From NCBI RefSeq assembly GCF_000177215.2, contig NZ_CM001368.1, positions 744,001 through 808,000 of the forward strand: 64,000 bases of DNA. Reading direction: 5' to 3'. Source of the DNA: Solidesulfovibrio carbinoliphilus subsp. oakridgensis (GTDB lineage: Bacteria > Desulfobacterota > Desulfovibrionia > Desulfovibrionales > Desulfovibrionaceae). The notes below the pieces were generated by a model that did not search any database, was not told where the DNA came from, and saw only the letters and a list, made by a program, of their open reading frames with translations. The position numbers and the translations under genes were made by a program. Positions 9,079 to 22,618 of this stretch are shown here, one piece after another (positions within the stretch are counted from its first letter, which is position 1; every line of letters starts with the position of its first letter).

Positions 9079-9185
9079 AAATGAGTCCTCCGACTTAGGG
9101 ATTTTCATCGTATCCGGTATCTCCAAGGTCACAGTGCTGCCTAGACTGGTCCCTGCGTGTTTGGGCTGGCTGTCGCCTGAAACGG

Positions 9186-9770
9186 CTAGGCCTTCGCCCG
9201 GTGATCCACCCACTTTTCCACCCGGACCGGCTTGAACGCCCGCATCTCCAGCATCAGGCCCTCGGCCGTGTCCGAAGAGAGGACCAGCCCCTTGTGCTTC
9301 TCCTTGAGGAAGCCCTCGTCGGCCATGCGGCCGACAAATTGGAGCAGAGGATCGTAGTAGCCCTGGATGTTCAGCAGGCCGCAGGGTTTTTCGTGGAGTC
9401 CGAGCTGGGCCCAGGTGATGATCTCGCAGAACTCCTCCAGCGTCCCCATGCCGCCGGGCAGGGCGATGAAGGCCTCGGACAGCTCGGCCATGCGCGCCTT
9501 GCGCTCGTGCATGGACGACACGATGTGGAGTTCCGATAGGCGCGGGTGGGCCAGCTCCTTGCGGCGCAGGAAATCCGGCAACACGCCGACGGCCCGGCCT
9601 CCGGCGGCCAGCGTGGCGTCGGCCACCGCGCCCATGAGGCCGACGCAGGCCCCGCCGTAGACCAGCGTGATCCGTTCCTCGGCCAGGAGCCGGCCAAGCC
9701 GGGTGGCCGCTTCCACATAGCCCGGATCGGACCCGGACGACGAACCGCAAAAAACACACAGGCTCTGCAT
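9186..9770 (-). CDS. LOG-family protein (cytokinin riboside 5'-monophosphate phosphoribohydrolase-like)
   Basis: The 194-residue protein belongs to the LOG/TIGR00730 group of Rossmann-like nucleoside 5'-monophosphate phosphoribohydrolases. The diagnostic motif PGGMGTLEEFCEIITWAQL is present, preceded by SSMHERKARM, and the N-terminus reads VCVFCGSSSGSDPGY-like (LCVFCGSSSG), as in family members. Bacterial members cleave AMP or related nucleotides to free base and ribose phosphate. The start is placed at 9770 because GGAG lies 6 nt upstream of that ATG; an upstream TTG would include this ribosome binding site in the coding region. Confidence 0.9.
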   Translation of the reverse strand: MQSLCVFCGSSSGSDPGYVEAATRLGRLLAEERITLVYGGACVGLMGAVADATLAAGGRAVGVLPDFLRRKELAHPRLSELHIVSSMHERKARMAELSEAFIALPGGMGTLEEFCEIITWAQLGLHEKPCGLLNIQGYYDPLLQFVGRMADEGFLKEKHKGLVLSSDTAEGLMLEMRAFKPVRVEKWVDHRAKA

Positions 9771-9782
9771 GGAGCGCTCCAA

Positions 9783-9801
9783 GGGGCCGCCGGGCGGCCC
9801 C
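9783..9801 (-). terminator. Stem-loop between the 9835 and LOG genes
   Basis: GGGGCCGC (9783-9790), loop CGG, GCGGCCCC (9794-9801) form a perfect 8-bp hairpin. No T-tract follows on the minus strand, so termination is uncertain. Confidence 0.35.
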
Positions 9802-9834
9802 GATCGTGGCGAATGACGAAGGACGGCCCTTCTT

Positions 9835-10320
9835 TTATTCCAGGCCCTCGATCAGCGGCTTGTGCTGGCTCAAGTCGAAATAGCCTCGTACCGGGAAGGG
9901 CAGGGTGTAGTTCGGGATCTTGTCGAAATGAATGAACCCGATATCCTTGCCCTCGCTCAACTCCGACAGGGCGGTCAACCCCAGGGGAATGGGGAAATTG
10001 AGGGCGCAGGCATGGACTTCCGACACCTTGTCCTCGTACCGGGTCTTGAGGTAGTCCACAAGCGCGTCGCGTTCCTCCTCGGTGAAGGACTCCATGACGA
10101 TGCGGCGGCAACTGACATAGCTCACCGGCAGGTCGGGCTGCACGGGATCGCCGGTCAGGACGTCCCAGTCGTAGATCTCCTCGTCGGCCGGGTCCCACTC
10201 GGGACGGAACAGGTGGACGGTGACGTCCTTGCGGCCCTTGAAGCTCTTGATGACCATGGAGACGGTCCAGGCCCGGTCCACGGGAATGATGAAATCAGCC
10301 GGTACGACGTCTATTTCCAT
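9835..10320 (-). CDS. Conserved-looking cytoplasmic protein, unknown
   Basis: This is a 161-residue protein of unrecognised family. It begins MEIDVVPADFIIPVDRAWTV, contains VTVHLFRPEWDPADEEIYDW near the middle and ends HKPLIEGLE, with no membrane segment, signal peptide or cysteine cluster. The start is well supported: AAGGAG lies 7 nt upstream of the ATG at 10320. It is divergent from uvrB with about 114 bp between starts, and it precedes the LOG-family gene on the same strand. Its composition matches the neighbours, so it looks native. Confidence 0.7.
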   Translation of the reverse strand: MEIDVVPADFIIPVDRAWTVSMVIKSFKGRKDVTVHLFRPEWDPADEEIYDWDVLTGDPVQPDLPVSYVSCRRIVMESFTEEERDALVDYLKTRYEDKVSEVHACALNFPIPLGLTALSELSEGKDIGFIHFDKIPNYTLPFPVRGYFDLSQHKPLIEGLE

Positions 10321-10434
10321 TGGGCGTCTCCTTAGACGGAATGATGTCCCCGGATGCGGCGGGCGGCCCGCCGGCCCGGAAACCCCGGGGTTTTCGCTTT
10401 TGTTGCGCGTGAGAGGGATGTAATAGAAAACACC

Positions 10435-12450
<2,016 letters not shown>

Positions 12451-12451
12451 C

Positions 12452-13494
12452 ATGGCCCACCGGGCACTTCGGTTCCAGAGCCGGGCCGTGCGGCTGCACC
12501 ACAGGCTTGGGTCGTGGGGGCCGCTGGCCGGCGGCCTGGTCGCCCTGGCCCTGGTCTTCTGCTGCGGTGTGGTCGGCTACATGCGGGTCGAGGGCTGGAG
12601 CTTTTTCGACAGCCTCTACCAGGTGGTCATCACCCTTTCCACGGTCGGGTTCCAGGAAGTCTATCCTTTGTCCCGTAACGGCCGCATCCTGACCATGCTG
12701 CTCATCGTGTCCGGCGTCGGCTCCTTTGCCTATCTGGTCGGCACCTTCACCCAGGTCCTGGTGGAGGGCCGGCTGCAACAGTTTCTCGGGAGACGGCGCA
12801 TGCAGAACATCATCGACCGGCTGACCGGCCATGTCATCATCTGCGGCTACGGCCGCATCGGCTCCATTGTGGCCAGCGAGATCCTGGCCGAGAACGTGGC
12901 CGCCGTGATCGTGGAAAGCAACCCCGAGGTGACGGCCATCCTGGACGAGCAGGGCATTCCCTACGTGGCCGGCGACGCCACGGCCGACGAGGTGCTGCTG
13001 GCGGCCGGACTCCTGCGGGCCAAGACCCTGGTCGCTGCCCTGACCCAGGAAGCGGCCAACGTCTACGTGACGCTCACGGCCCGCCAGCTCAATCCGAACA
13101 TCCACATCGTGGCCCGGGCCGACGCCCAGGGCCATACCCAGCGTCTCCAGCGGGCCGGGGCCGACAAGGTGTTGGTCCCCCACCTCTACGGCGGGGTGCG
13201 CATGGCCCAGTCCGTGCTGCGGCCGACGGTCACGAGCTTCCTGGAACTGGCCGGGCGCGGCAACGAGATCGATCTGCAGATGGAAGAGCTGCGGATCAGC
13301 GAACGTTCCGAGATCGTGGGCCAGAACCTGATCGAGGCCCGCATCCGGCCCCGGTTCGACCTGATCGTCATTGCCGTCAAAAAGGCTTCCGGCGAGATGA
13401 TCTTCAATCCCCAACCCCAGGCGGTGCTGGAGGCTGGGGACACCATGATCCTGGTCGGCAGGAAGGATGGACTGGACGGGTTGCGGGAGATCCT

Positions 13495-13498
<4 letters not shown>
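12452..13498 (+). CDS. Two-TM potassium channel with RCK (TrkA-N/TrkA-C) domains
   Basis: The 348-residue membrane protein has a first helix at about 25-46, a pore loop with the filter residues TVGF (64-67) in TLSTVGFQE, a second helix at about 78-102, then an RCK domain beginning GHVIICGYGRIG (Rossmann nucleotide-binding loop, about 126-137) and a TrkA-C domain (about 265-345). This is the MthK-like layout of ligand-gated K+ channels. The filter ends in Phe rather than the usual Tyr, a variant found in other prokaryotic RCK channels. It starts one base after the uvrB stop, and its stop overlaps the next start. Confidence 0.88.
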
Positions 13499-16252
<2,754 letters not shown>

Positions 16253-16278
16253 CCCCGTCCCGCCCCATCACCTTTCAA

Positions 16279-16334
16279 GGGGTCCGGGGGGATTGTCCCC
16301 CCGGCGGGGTCCGGGGCAGGGCCCCGGTCTTCTT
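16279..16334 (+). repeat. Intergenic palindromic repeat, copy 3 (second module), with terminator-like stem after ligA
   Basis: CAAGGGGTCCGGGG matches the second module of the copy near 4394. Two stems follow: CCGGGGGGA/TCCCCCCGG (16284-16304) and CCGGGGC/GCCCCGG (16311-16327). The second is followed by TCTTCTTCTGTT and could end ligA transcription. Confidence 0.65.
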
Positions 16335-16337
16335 CTG

Positions 16338-17303
16338 TTAAAACTCCACCAACACCTTCATGGCCCCGGGGCGGGCGGCGGCGGCCAGGGCTTCGGGAAA
16401 GGCGTCAAAGGGGTGGACGGCCTCGATCAGGGGCGCGACGTCCACCAGCCTGTGGCCAAGGACGCTCGTGGCCAGCCGGAAGTTGCCGCACCGCGAGCCG
16501 ACGAGGCTGATCTCGTCGACCACCACCCGGGCCATGTCGACCGGCGTCGGAGCGAAGGTGGTGGTCTTGAGGACCACGGTCCCTTCCGGCCGGACCAGAT
16601 CCAGGGCGCAAGCCAGGCCGTCCGGGCGGCCGGTGGCCTCGACGACCACGTCGAAGCGGCCGAACGCCTCGCGCAGGCCGGCAATGTCGCCGTGGCGGGT
16701 GGCCACGCCCTGGGCCGCGGCAATGGCCAGTTTGCGCGGATGTCGGCCGGCCAGAACAATGTCCGGGACCTGGAGGCGCAGGGAGCAGGCCGCAAGGATG
16801 CCGAGCTTGCCGTCGCCAAGAACCAGGACGGAGGTGTCGGCCGTCAGGTGCAACTGCTGGCCCGGTTCCAGGGCGGCGGCCAGGGGTTCGATGAAGACCG
16901 CCTCCCGGTCGGAGACGCCGTCCGGCACCATGTGGACGGCCGAGGCCGGCACGGTGACGTATTCGGCAAAGGCTCCGTCCTTGCCCGCAATGCCGAGGGT
17001 GGTGCGGTGCGGACAGTGGCGGGGGCCGGACGTGAGGCAGGTACGGCAGCGGCCGCAGCCGAGATTGATTTCCGCCGTGACCCGCTTGCCCAGGAGTTCC
17101 GGATGATCCGGGGCCGCAACCACCCGGCCGACGAACTCGTGGCCCGGGATGCCGGCGAAATCCATGTACCCTTTGAGAAGTTCCAGGTCCGTGTTGCAGA
17201 TCCCGGCCATGCGGACCTGGATGGAGACTTCCCCCGGCCCGGGCAGGGGTTGGGGTTTGGTCGTCCAATGGACGGCCCCGTTGGCAAATATCACGGCCCG
17301 CAT
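16338..17303 (-). CDS. Zinc-binding medium-chain alcohol dehydrogenase-like protein
   Basis: This 321-residue MDR-superfamily oxidoreductase begins MRAVIFANGAVHWTTKPQPL. It shows the catalytic-zinc region MAGICNTDLELLKGY and GIPGHEFVGRV, the structural-zinc cysteines CGRCRTCLTSGPRHC, and a Rossmann domain around VLVLGDGKLGILAA. The dinucleotide loop reads GDGKLG, so NAD(P) binding is likely. The substrate is unknown; the family oxidises alcohols and polyols. The start at 17303 has AAGGAGAGG nearby. It is convergent with ligA and divergent from the fused RluA/CoaE gene. Confidence 0.88.
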   Translation of the reverse strand: MRAVIFANGAVHWTTKPQPLPGPGEVSIQVRMAGICNTDLELLKGYMDFAGIPGHEFVGRVVAAPDHPELLGKRVTAEINLGCGRCRTCLTSGPRHCPHRTTLGIAGKDGAFAEYVTVPASAVHMVPDGVSDREAVFIEPLAAALEPGQQLHLTADTSVLVLGDGKLGILAACSLRLQVPDIVLAGRHPRKLAIAAAQGVATRHGDIAGLREAFGRFDVVVEATGRPDGLACALDLVRPEGTVVLKTTTFAPTPVDMARVVVDEISLVGSRCGNFRLATSVLGHRLVDVAPLIEAVHPFDAFPEALAAAARPGAMKVLVEF

Positions 17304-17437
17304 CGGCCTCTCCTTGAAGAACGTGAAAGAGGCCACCACCCTAGCCCAGGGGGCACGCATCCTCAAACACGTTTTCGCTGTCGACCTTGACCGCAAGCGC
17401 CATTTGACCGATGCCTGATCCTCAAATTCGAGGTGTT

Positions 17438-19114
17438 ATGGAAAACGAGCAATCCCTGGAACGGCGGCAGGCCGTATTTGATCCCACGACGGACGGCGGC
17501 GTCGGCACGCGGCTCGACGTATTCTGGTCGGCCCGGCTGGCCGACTTGGAAGTGTCCCGGGCCCGGGTGCGGGCGGCCATCGAGGGCGGCCTGGCCACCG
17601 TCGACGGCGCGGACTGCCGCAAGCCGGGACTCAAGCTGCGCGGCGGCGAGACCCTGACCCTAAACCTTCCCCAGGTAGCCAGCGAAACCGTGGCCGAGGC
17701 CGGGAGCCTTCGCGTGCTCTACGCCGACAAGGAGCTGGCCGTTCTCGACAAGCCGCCCGGCCTGACCGTCCATCCCGCCCCGGGGCTGCCCGAGGGGACG
17801 CTGGTCAACCGGCTGCTCCACCATTTTCCGGGCCTGCGGGAGATGGCCGGGGAACGGCCGGGCATTGTCCACCGCCTGGACAAGGACACCTCGGGCCTGC
17901 TCATGGTGGCCTTGACCGAGCCGGTCCGGCTGGCCCTGGCCGCCGATTTCGCGGCCAGGCAAGTGCACAAGACCTATCTGGCCCTGGTCCACGGCCGGCC
18001 CGACGGCAAGGGGGGCGACATCCGGCTGCCCATCGGCCGCGATCCCAAGTACCGCACCAAGATGGCCGTGCCCCACAAGGGCGGCCGGCCGGCCCATAGC
18101 CGGTGGCGGCCGGTCTGGACCGCGCCGGACGGCACGGCAAGCCTTCTGGAAGTGACCATCTTCACCGGCCGTACCCACCAGATCCGGGTGCACATGGCCG
18201 CAATCGGCCATCCCATCATCGGCGACGCGGTCTACGGACCGCACCAGCACGCAGCCTGGAAGCGGCGTGGCGGAGCCATCGCCCGGCTGGCCAGCCGGCA
18301 GATGCTCCACGCCTGGAAACTGTCCTTCACCCACCCGGTTCTGAAGGAACCCCGCTCCTTCACCTGTCCGCCGCCGCCGGACTTCTGGCGGCTCCTTTTG
18401 CTGCTCGGCCGCCGCTGTCAACGGATTGGGGTGGTGGGGATGCCGGGCTGCGGCAAATCGACCTTGCTGGCCCGTTTTGGCGCCGCCGGCTGCCCGGTCT
18501 TTTCCGCGGATGCGGCCGTGGCTTCCCTCTACGCCCCGGGTGGGGCCGGGGCCCACATGCTGTCCCGACGGTTCGGGGATGTGGCTCTGGCCGAGGACGG
18601 GTCCGTGGACAAGGCCTGGCTCCTGGCCGGCATGCGCGGCACGGAAAAGTTCCGGCGTGATGTGATGGAGTTGGTCCATCCCCTGGTCAAGGGCGAACTG
18701 GCCGCCTTTACCGAGGCGCACATTCGGGAACGGACGATTTTCGCCGAGGTCCCGCTTCTTTTCGAGTCAGGCTGGCCCCAGGGCGAAATCGTGGATATGG
18801 TTGTCGGAGTCCGTTGCGGTATGGACAAGCGGCGAGAGCGGCTGGCGGCCGGCCGAGGCTGGGACGATGCCCTCATTGACCGCATGGACGGCTGGCAATG
18901 GGCCGAGGAGGCCAAGCTGGCCAAATGCCGCTTCGTAGTCGACAACAACGGGGACACTGCGGCTTTAAACGCCCAGGCCGATCGGATTCTTGGTGAATTG
19001 GCCAGGCTGCGGCGGGAGGACTTGCAAGCCCGCTACCAGTGGCTGATCGACCAGGGCTACGCCGGCACCCGGAAAGGCGCGGCCACATCTTCAGCGTCCG
19101 GCGCAGGGGGCTGA
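17438..19114 (+). CDS. Fusion of RluA-family pseudouridine synthase and dephospho-CoA kinase
   Basis: One continuous reading frame of about 558 residues joins two enzymes. Residues about 15-80 are an S4 RNA-binding domain and 85-320 an RluA/RluD pseudouridine synthase with the catalytic Asp (about 147) in HRLDKDTSGLL. From about 325 a dephospho-CoA kinase (CoaE) begins, with P-loop GMPGCGKST (about 334-342), the family's FSADAAVASLY, and AEVPLLFESGW. Both halves look intact, so the protein may modify rRNA and carry out the last step of CoA synthesis. The chosen start has GAGG just upstream; an ATG at 17411 would add nine residues. Confidence 0.9.
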   Translation: MENEQSLERRQAVFDPTTDGGVGTRLDVFWSARLADLEVSRARVRAAIEGGLATVDGADCRKPGLKLRGGETLTLNLPQVASETVAEAGSLRVLYADKELAVLDKPPGLTVHPAPGLPEGTLVNRLLHHFPGLREMAGERPGIVHRLDKDTSGLLMVALTEPVRLALAADFAARQVHKTYLALVHGRPDGKGGDIRLPIGRDPKYRTKMAVPHKGGRPAHSRWRPVWTAPDGTASLLEVTIFTGRTHQIRVHMAAIGHPIIGDAVYGPHQHAAWKRRGGAIARLASRQMLHAWKLSFTHPVLKEPRSFTCPPPPDFWRLLLLLGRRCQRIGVVGMPGCGKSTLLARFGAAGCPVFSADAAVASLYAPGGAGAHMLSRRFGDVALAEDGSVDKAWLLAGMRGTEKFRRDVMELVHPLVKGELAAFTEAHIRERTIFAEVPLLFESGWPQGEIVDMVVGVRCGMDKRRERLAAGRGWDDALIDRMDGWQWAEEAKLAKCRFVVDNNGDTAALNAQADRILGELARLRREDLQARYQWLIDQGYAGTRKGAATSSASGAGG

Positions 19115-19177
19115 TCCCTGTACGGGGGGCGGGCAGCGCCGTGGCCGCCCCCGCCGGAGCAACAAAGGAGACGCCGG

Positions 19178-19903
19178 ATGATACCGCTTCGCGACAACGT
19201 GCCGAGTTCCCGCCGGCCGCTCGTGACTTGGACGCTGATCGGCCTTTGCACGTTGTTTTTTCTCTTCGAGCAACTCCTCCCAAAAGGTATCCTCGCGGAA
19301 TTCCTGCATATCTACGGAGTTGTCCCAGCCCGGTACACGGATAAGGCCTACGCCGCGGCCATGGGCTACCCCCCCGGCGGCTACGAGTCGCTGGTCACCT
19401 ACATGTTTCTCCACAGCGGCTGGCTGCATTTTTTGCTCAACATGTGGGTGCTGTGGATTTTCTCGGACAATGTGGAAGAGGCCCTCGGCGCCTGGCGGTT
19501 TACGTTCTTCTATCTGACCTGCGGTCTTTTGGCCGTGTTTTCGCATGTCCTTTTCAACTGGAATTCCACCATTCCGGTCATCGGGGCCTCCGGCGCCATC
19601 GCCGGGGTCATGGGCGCGTACTTCCGGCTTTTTCCCAAGGCGCGCGTGGTGACCCTGATCCCGATTTTCATCTTTCCGTGGATCATCGAGCTGCCGGCGG
19701 TAGTTTTTTTGGGGATATGGTTCGCGGTGCAGCTCCTTTCCGGCCTCAGCGGGGCGGTCACCCAGGGCTCGGCCGCCAGCGTGGCTTTTTGGGCCCACGC
19801 CGGGGGCTTTGCCGCCGGCCTGGGGCTGGTGCGCCTCTTTTTGCCGCCCGGCTGCCAATACTGCTTCGACCCGCGCAATCGGCGTTACGACCGGCAAGAC
19901 TGA
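19178..19903 (+). CDS. Rhomboid-family intramembrane serine protease
   Basis: The 241-residue polytopic membrane protein has about six transmembrane helices. The catalytic dyad is visible as Ser138 in GASGAIAG and His207 in AFWAHAGGFAAG, and the upstream helix carries HFLLNMWVLW (His84, Asn88), which stabilises the oxyanion in characterised rhomboids. A soluble loop (VVPARYTDKAYAAAMGYPP) follows the first helix. The C-terminus ends in a CQYC pair and basic residues, a tail seen in some rhomboids but of unknown role. An AAAGGAGA ribosome binding site precedes the start. The substrate is unknown. Confidence 0.92.
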   Translation: MIPLRDNVPSSRRPLVTWTLIGLCTLFFLFEQLLPKGILAEFLHIYGVVPARYTDKAYAAAMGYPPGGYESLVTYMFLHSGWLHFLLNMWVLWIFSDNVEEALGAWRFTFFYLTCGLLAVFSHVLFNWNSTIPVIGASGAIAGVMGAYFRLFPKARVVTLIPIFIFPWIIELPAVVFLGIWFAVQLLSGLSGAVTQGSAASVAFWAHAGGFAAGLGLVRLFLPPGCQYCFDPRNRRYDRQD

Positions 19904-20113
19904 GGATCAGTGGGCATTCCGGGGCGGGTGTTTATCCGTAAATGGTCTCTGTGTAAATTTGTCAAAGACAGGAAGAAAGAAAAACGGGGTCTCGCCCGGA
20001 CGCGGTTGCGGCTCGCATGGGGGAAATGAAAGAAGGGAAGCGAAGCGGCCGCCGCCAGTCTCGCCACAGGGGATCGGGATGTCGAAGAACGGGCCATGCG
20101 GCAGTCGAAAGGA

Positions 20114-20136
20114 CGGAAGGAAGATAGTTCCTTCCG
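20114..20136 (-). terminator. Probable terminator of the first repressor gene
   Basis: CGGAAGGAA (20114-20122) pairs perfectly with TTCCTTCCG (20128-20136). Read on the minus strand, the hairpin is followed by GTCCTTTCG, a weak U-tract. Confidence 0.5.
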
Positions 20137-20153
20137 ACATGTGGTCGCAACGC

Positions 20154-20819
20154 TTAAAGTTCCTGAATGACCCAGACCGCTTTGCCGAGCGGCGTGACGT
20201 CCGGAGTGTCCAGGGGCAGGTGCTGCGGCTGATGCGCCGGGTTGTCGGCAAGAATCGTCAGACGCTTGGCTTCGAGGTCCCGAACCACGCGTTTGATGAC
20301 AAGACCCTCGCCCGGAAAATCCAGCGCATAGATTTCACCGCTGCGGATGCGGACGTCGTCGCAATCGATGCCGACGTAGGCTCCGCGCCGGATGACCGGT
20401 TCCATGGCGGTGTTGTCCATTTTGACTACGAGCAGGTTCGGGCGCACCAGTGCCTCGAATACGGGGATGTTCTCCAGCCCTTGCCGCACCCAGGCGCCGG
20501 TTTCGGAATCGGTGCGGGCCATGGCGTAGACCGTGGCCCGGGTGGGCGCGGTGGCATAATCGCTGGCGGTCTCCCGTACGCCCGTTGAGACGGCGCTTCC
20601 CTTTGAGGCAGGTTCCTGGCCAAAGAGGATCCAATCCGGTTCAAGGCCGCAAGATCGATACAGCGTCACGAGCCAGCCATCGGGAATGGTATTTTTCTTT
20701 TTGGCATCGGAGATGCTGGACTGCTTGATGCCGAGGAGGTTGGCGATCTCCGTTTGGGTGCGCGTGTGCGTGGCGGCTTGGATTCGGGCGTAGGCATCTT
20801 CGAAAGTGTCAGGCTTCAC
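20154..20819 (-). CDS. CI/LexA-like repressor with degenerate S24 domain (copy A)
   Basis: The 221-residue protein has an N-terminal phage-CI-type helix-turn-helix (about 10-65, TEIANLLGIKQSSISDAKKK) and a C-terminal S24-peptidase-like domain (about 125-215). The Lys of the peptidase dyad is present (Lys176 in GLVIKRV), but where S24 members have GDSM-type serine this protein has MDNTAMEP, with Ala138 in place of the nucleophile. It is therefore unlikely to self-cleave. It starts with GTG at 20819, with AGGAGG four bases upstream. It is paralogous to the 21106-21804 gene. No other phage genes are nearby. Confidence 0.85.
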   Translation of the reverse strand: MKPDTFEDAYARIQAATHTRTQTEIANLLGIKQSSISDAKKKNTIPDGWLVTLYRSCGLEPDWILFGQEPASKGSAVSTGVRETASDYATAPTRATVYAMARTDSETGAWVRQGLENIPVFEALVRPNLLVVKMDNTAMEPVIRRGAYVGIDCDDVRIRSGEIYALDFPGEGLVIKRVVRDLEAKRLTILADNPAHQPQHLPLDTPDVTPLGKAVWVIQEL

Positions 20820-20887
20820 GCAGCCTCCTGCTATGCGGCGTTAGGCGTGGAAAAAATGAGAATAAACGTATCTATAATAATTCGTTG

Positions 20888-20900
20888 CTAAATGATTTAG
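20888..20900. promoter_or_regulatory. Palindrome upstream of repressor A, candidate operator
   Basis: CTAAAT-G-ATTTAG is a perfect inverted repeat in AT-rich DNA, 69 bp before the repressor A start. On the minus strand, TTGACG (20934-20929) and TATCGT (20911-20906) could be a promoter next to it. Confidence 0.4.
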
Positions 20901-21014
20901 GCGAGACGATACAATATGTTAAAGGCTCCGTCAATGTGACAATGCGTCTGTCGGAGAGCCAGCCGGACCGGAGACAGCGCTAATTTTGCGATAACAAAGA
21001 AGGATAGGCCGGAT

Positions 21015-21047
21015 GACAAAATACAGGAGCGCTGTCGCGCTCCTGTA
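21015..21047 (-). terminator. Rho-independent terminator of the second repressor gene
   Basis: TACAGGAGCG (21022-21031), loop CTGTCG, CGCTCCTGTA (21038-21047) form a perfect 10-bp stem. On the minus strand it is followed by TTTTGTC. It lies about 60 bp past the stop of repressor B and separates the two repressor genes. Confidence 0.75.
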
Positions 21048-21105
21048 CAGATGATGCGGCCTCTGGCGGCGCAGACAAATGGATGTGTCAGCAGTGCAAA
21101 ACGCT

Positions 21106-21804
21106 TCAGATTTCCTGAAATACGCAGACCACACGGCCGAGAACGCGTTCGCCAAAGCCTTCGGCTGCAAGAGCCTGTTCCGTGTATGCCTGATTTTCAG
21201 AACGCAAGATGAGCCTGGAATTTTCCGTGTCATGGAAGACACGCTTTATAACCAACCCTTCAACCGGCATGTCAAGGGCGTATAAGGCGCCTGAACGAAT
21301 TGTCCTGCGTTCCTTGTCAATACCGACATAGGCCCCACGTTGAATGACAGGTTCCATGTCGTTTTCATCCATGCGGACGAAAACGAGTGACGGGCGGTAG
21401 AACTGCTCAGGAACAGCCAGTGTTTCCACGGAATTTTCTGTCCACGGCCCTTGTCCCTGTTCCGGCAGCGACATGGAATTCACCGGCATCTGGTAGTATT
21501 TGGGTTTTCGCCCGTATGTCTCTCCAGACTCCCTGACCTGGAGTGCGCCGCCACGTTGTTCTCCAAGAAATTGCGGCATTTCACCGTCAATAATCCAGTT
21601 CGGATTGAGATTGTAGATCTGGTAGAGTTTTATGAGCCAGCTGTCGGGGATGGATTGTCGTCGCTTGGCATCGGATATGCTGGACTGGCGGATATCGAGC
21701 AGTTTGGCGATCTCCACCTGCGTCCGCATGTCAGTGGCTTTTTTGATGCGATCAAACGCTTCGTCGAAACGGTTGTTTGATTCCTGGGTCTTGTCTTCAT
21801 TCAT
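21106..21804 (-). CDS. CI/LexA-like repressor with degenerate S24 domain (copy B)
   Basis: The 232-residue protein has the same plan as repressor A. Its helix-turn-helix (VEIAKLLDIRQSSISDAKRR) is nearly identical through the recognition helix, so both may bind similar DNA. The C-terminal S24-like fold is kept (RRGAYVGID-like QRGAYVGIDKE, Lys187 in GLVIKRV), but the nucleophile position reads MDENDMEP, with Asp149 instead of Ser. The start at 21804 has GGAGG four bases upstream. The linker between the domains differs strongly from copy A. The lower GC content and lack of other phage genes suggest an old horizontally acquired pair. Confidence 0.85.
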   Translation of the reverse strand: MNEDKTQESNNRFDEAFDRIKKATDMRTQVEIAKLLDIRQSSISDAKRRQSIPDSWLIKLYQIYNLNPNWIIDGEMPQFLGEQRGGALQVRESGETYGRKPKYYQMPVNSMSLPEQGQGPWTENSVETLAVPEQFYRPSLVFVRMDENDMEPVIQRGAYVGIDKERRTIRSGALYALDMPVEGLVIKRVFHDTENSRLILRSENQAYTEQALAAEGFGERVLGRVVCVFQEI

Positions 21805-22618
21805 AGCGCCTCCAACGCAGCAAATGTATCCTTGTCGGGTGATGCGGGGGCAGCCACCCCCGCCGTCCGGGGAACGCCTGGGCCGTGGAATGGTTGCGTA
21901 CTGTCGTGTCGCCGTCCGGATGCGCGGCATTACCACCCCTCCGGCGTGGCTCGCCTGCATGCCGTCCGGGGCGGTATTCCTCAGGAAATTGAAGAAGGGC
22001 CATACCGGGTCCGCGATGGCCTTCGGTCGCCTGCATCCCTTCAACAAGGCAGACCGATAATTCTATTAGTATGTATCCAGTGAGGGAGGTTTCTGTCAAG
22101 AATTTATCGCACAAGGGATTTGATGAAAGCACTGTGCACTGAAGTCCGAACCATGAGGTCGGCGTTGGTCGGCAATAACGAAGTCTATTCTCCTTTGGCC
22201 TGCGAGAATATCAAAGAATAATCCGGTCGGATATGATGTTGAAAGCGAATGGGCCAGAGGTTTTTCTTTAGCGGGCTTCGGCTGGGCATCTTTGTGTTAT
22301 TATTAACAAAAATGAAGGGGCACCCCCTCTTCCGCGGGACAAAAGGCCGGGGCCGCAGATACACGGCACGGGCATCCCGCGACGCACCGGGCGAGCGACT
22401 GCGATCAAAACGGTGTGGCGGCGGGATCTCACCGGCACGAGCCAAGTCAGCTGCCCTACGGCAGACCCATTCGAATTCTTGACGCAACCAGCCACGACGT
22501 TCGTGCGGCGATGCGTGTTGCGGCAGATGCCTACGTGTCCTTGATCGGCCTGTCAATCATTTTAGACTAATCGAATATATAATTTATATCTATGGATTGG
22601 GCTACCCGTTGTCCGGTA
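21805..22618. other. 814-bp gap without a supported gene
   Basis: The part next to repressor B has a hairpin, GCGGGGG/CCCCCGC (21844-21863), in its leader. Two AT-rich patches (about 22060-22110 and 22545-22600) interrupt GC-rich DNA and could hold promoters. Short open frames have atypical composition and no good ribosome binding site, so none is called. Confidence 0.5.

Noticed and set aside
22249-22482. Small plus-strand open frame of 77 codons in the gap after the repressors
   Set aside because: It has an Arg-rich composition typical of out-of-frame GC-rich DNA, no recognisable motif, and no better ribosome binding site than chance.
19904-22618. Prophage or integrative element around the repressor pair
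   Set aside because: There is no integrase, transposase, tRNA target or flanking direct repeat. The repressors have their own terminators and normal genes on both sides.
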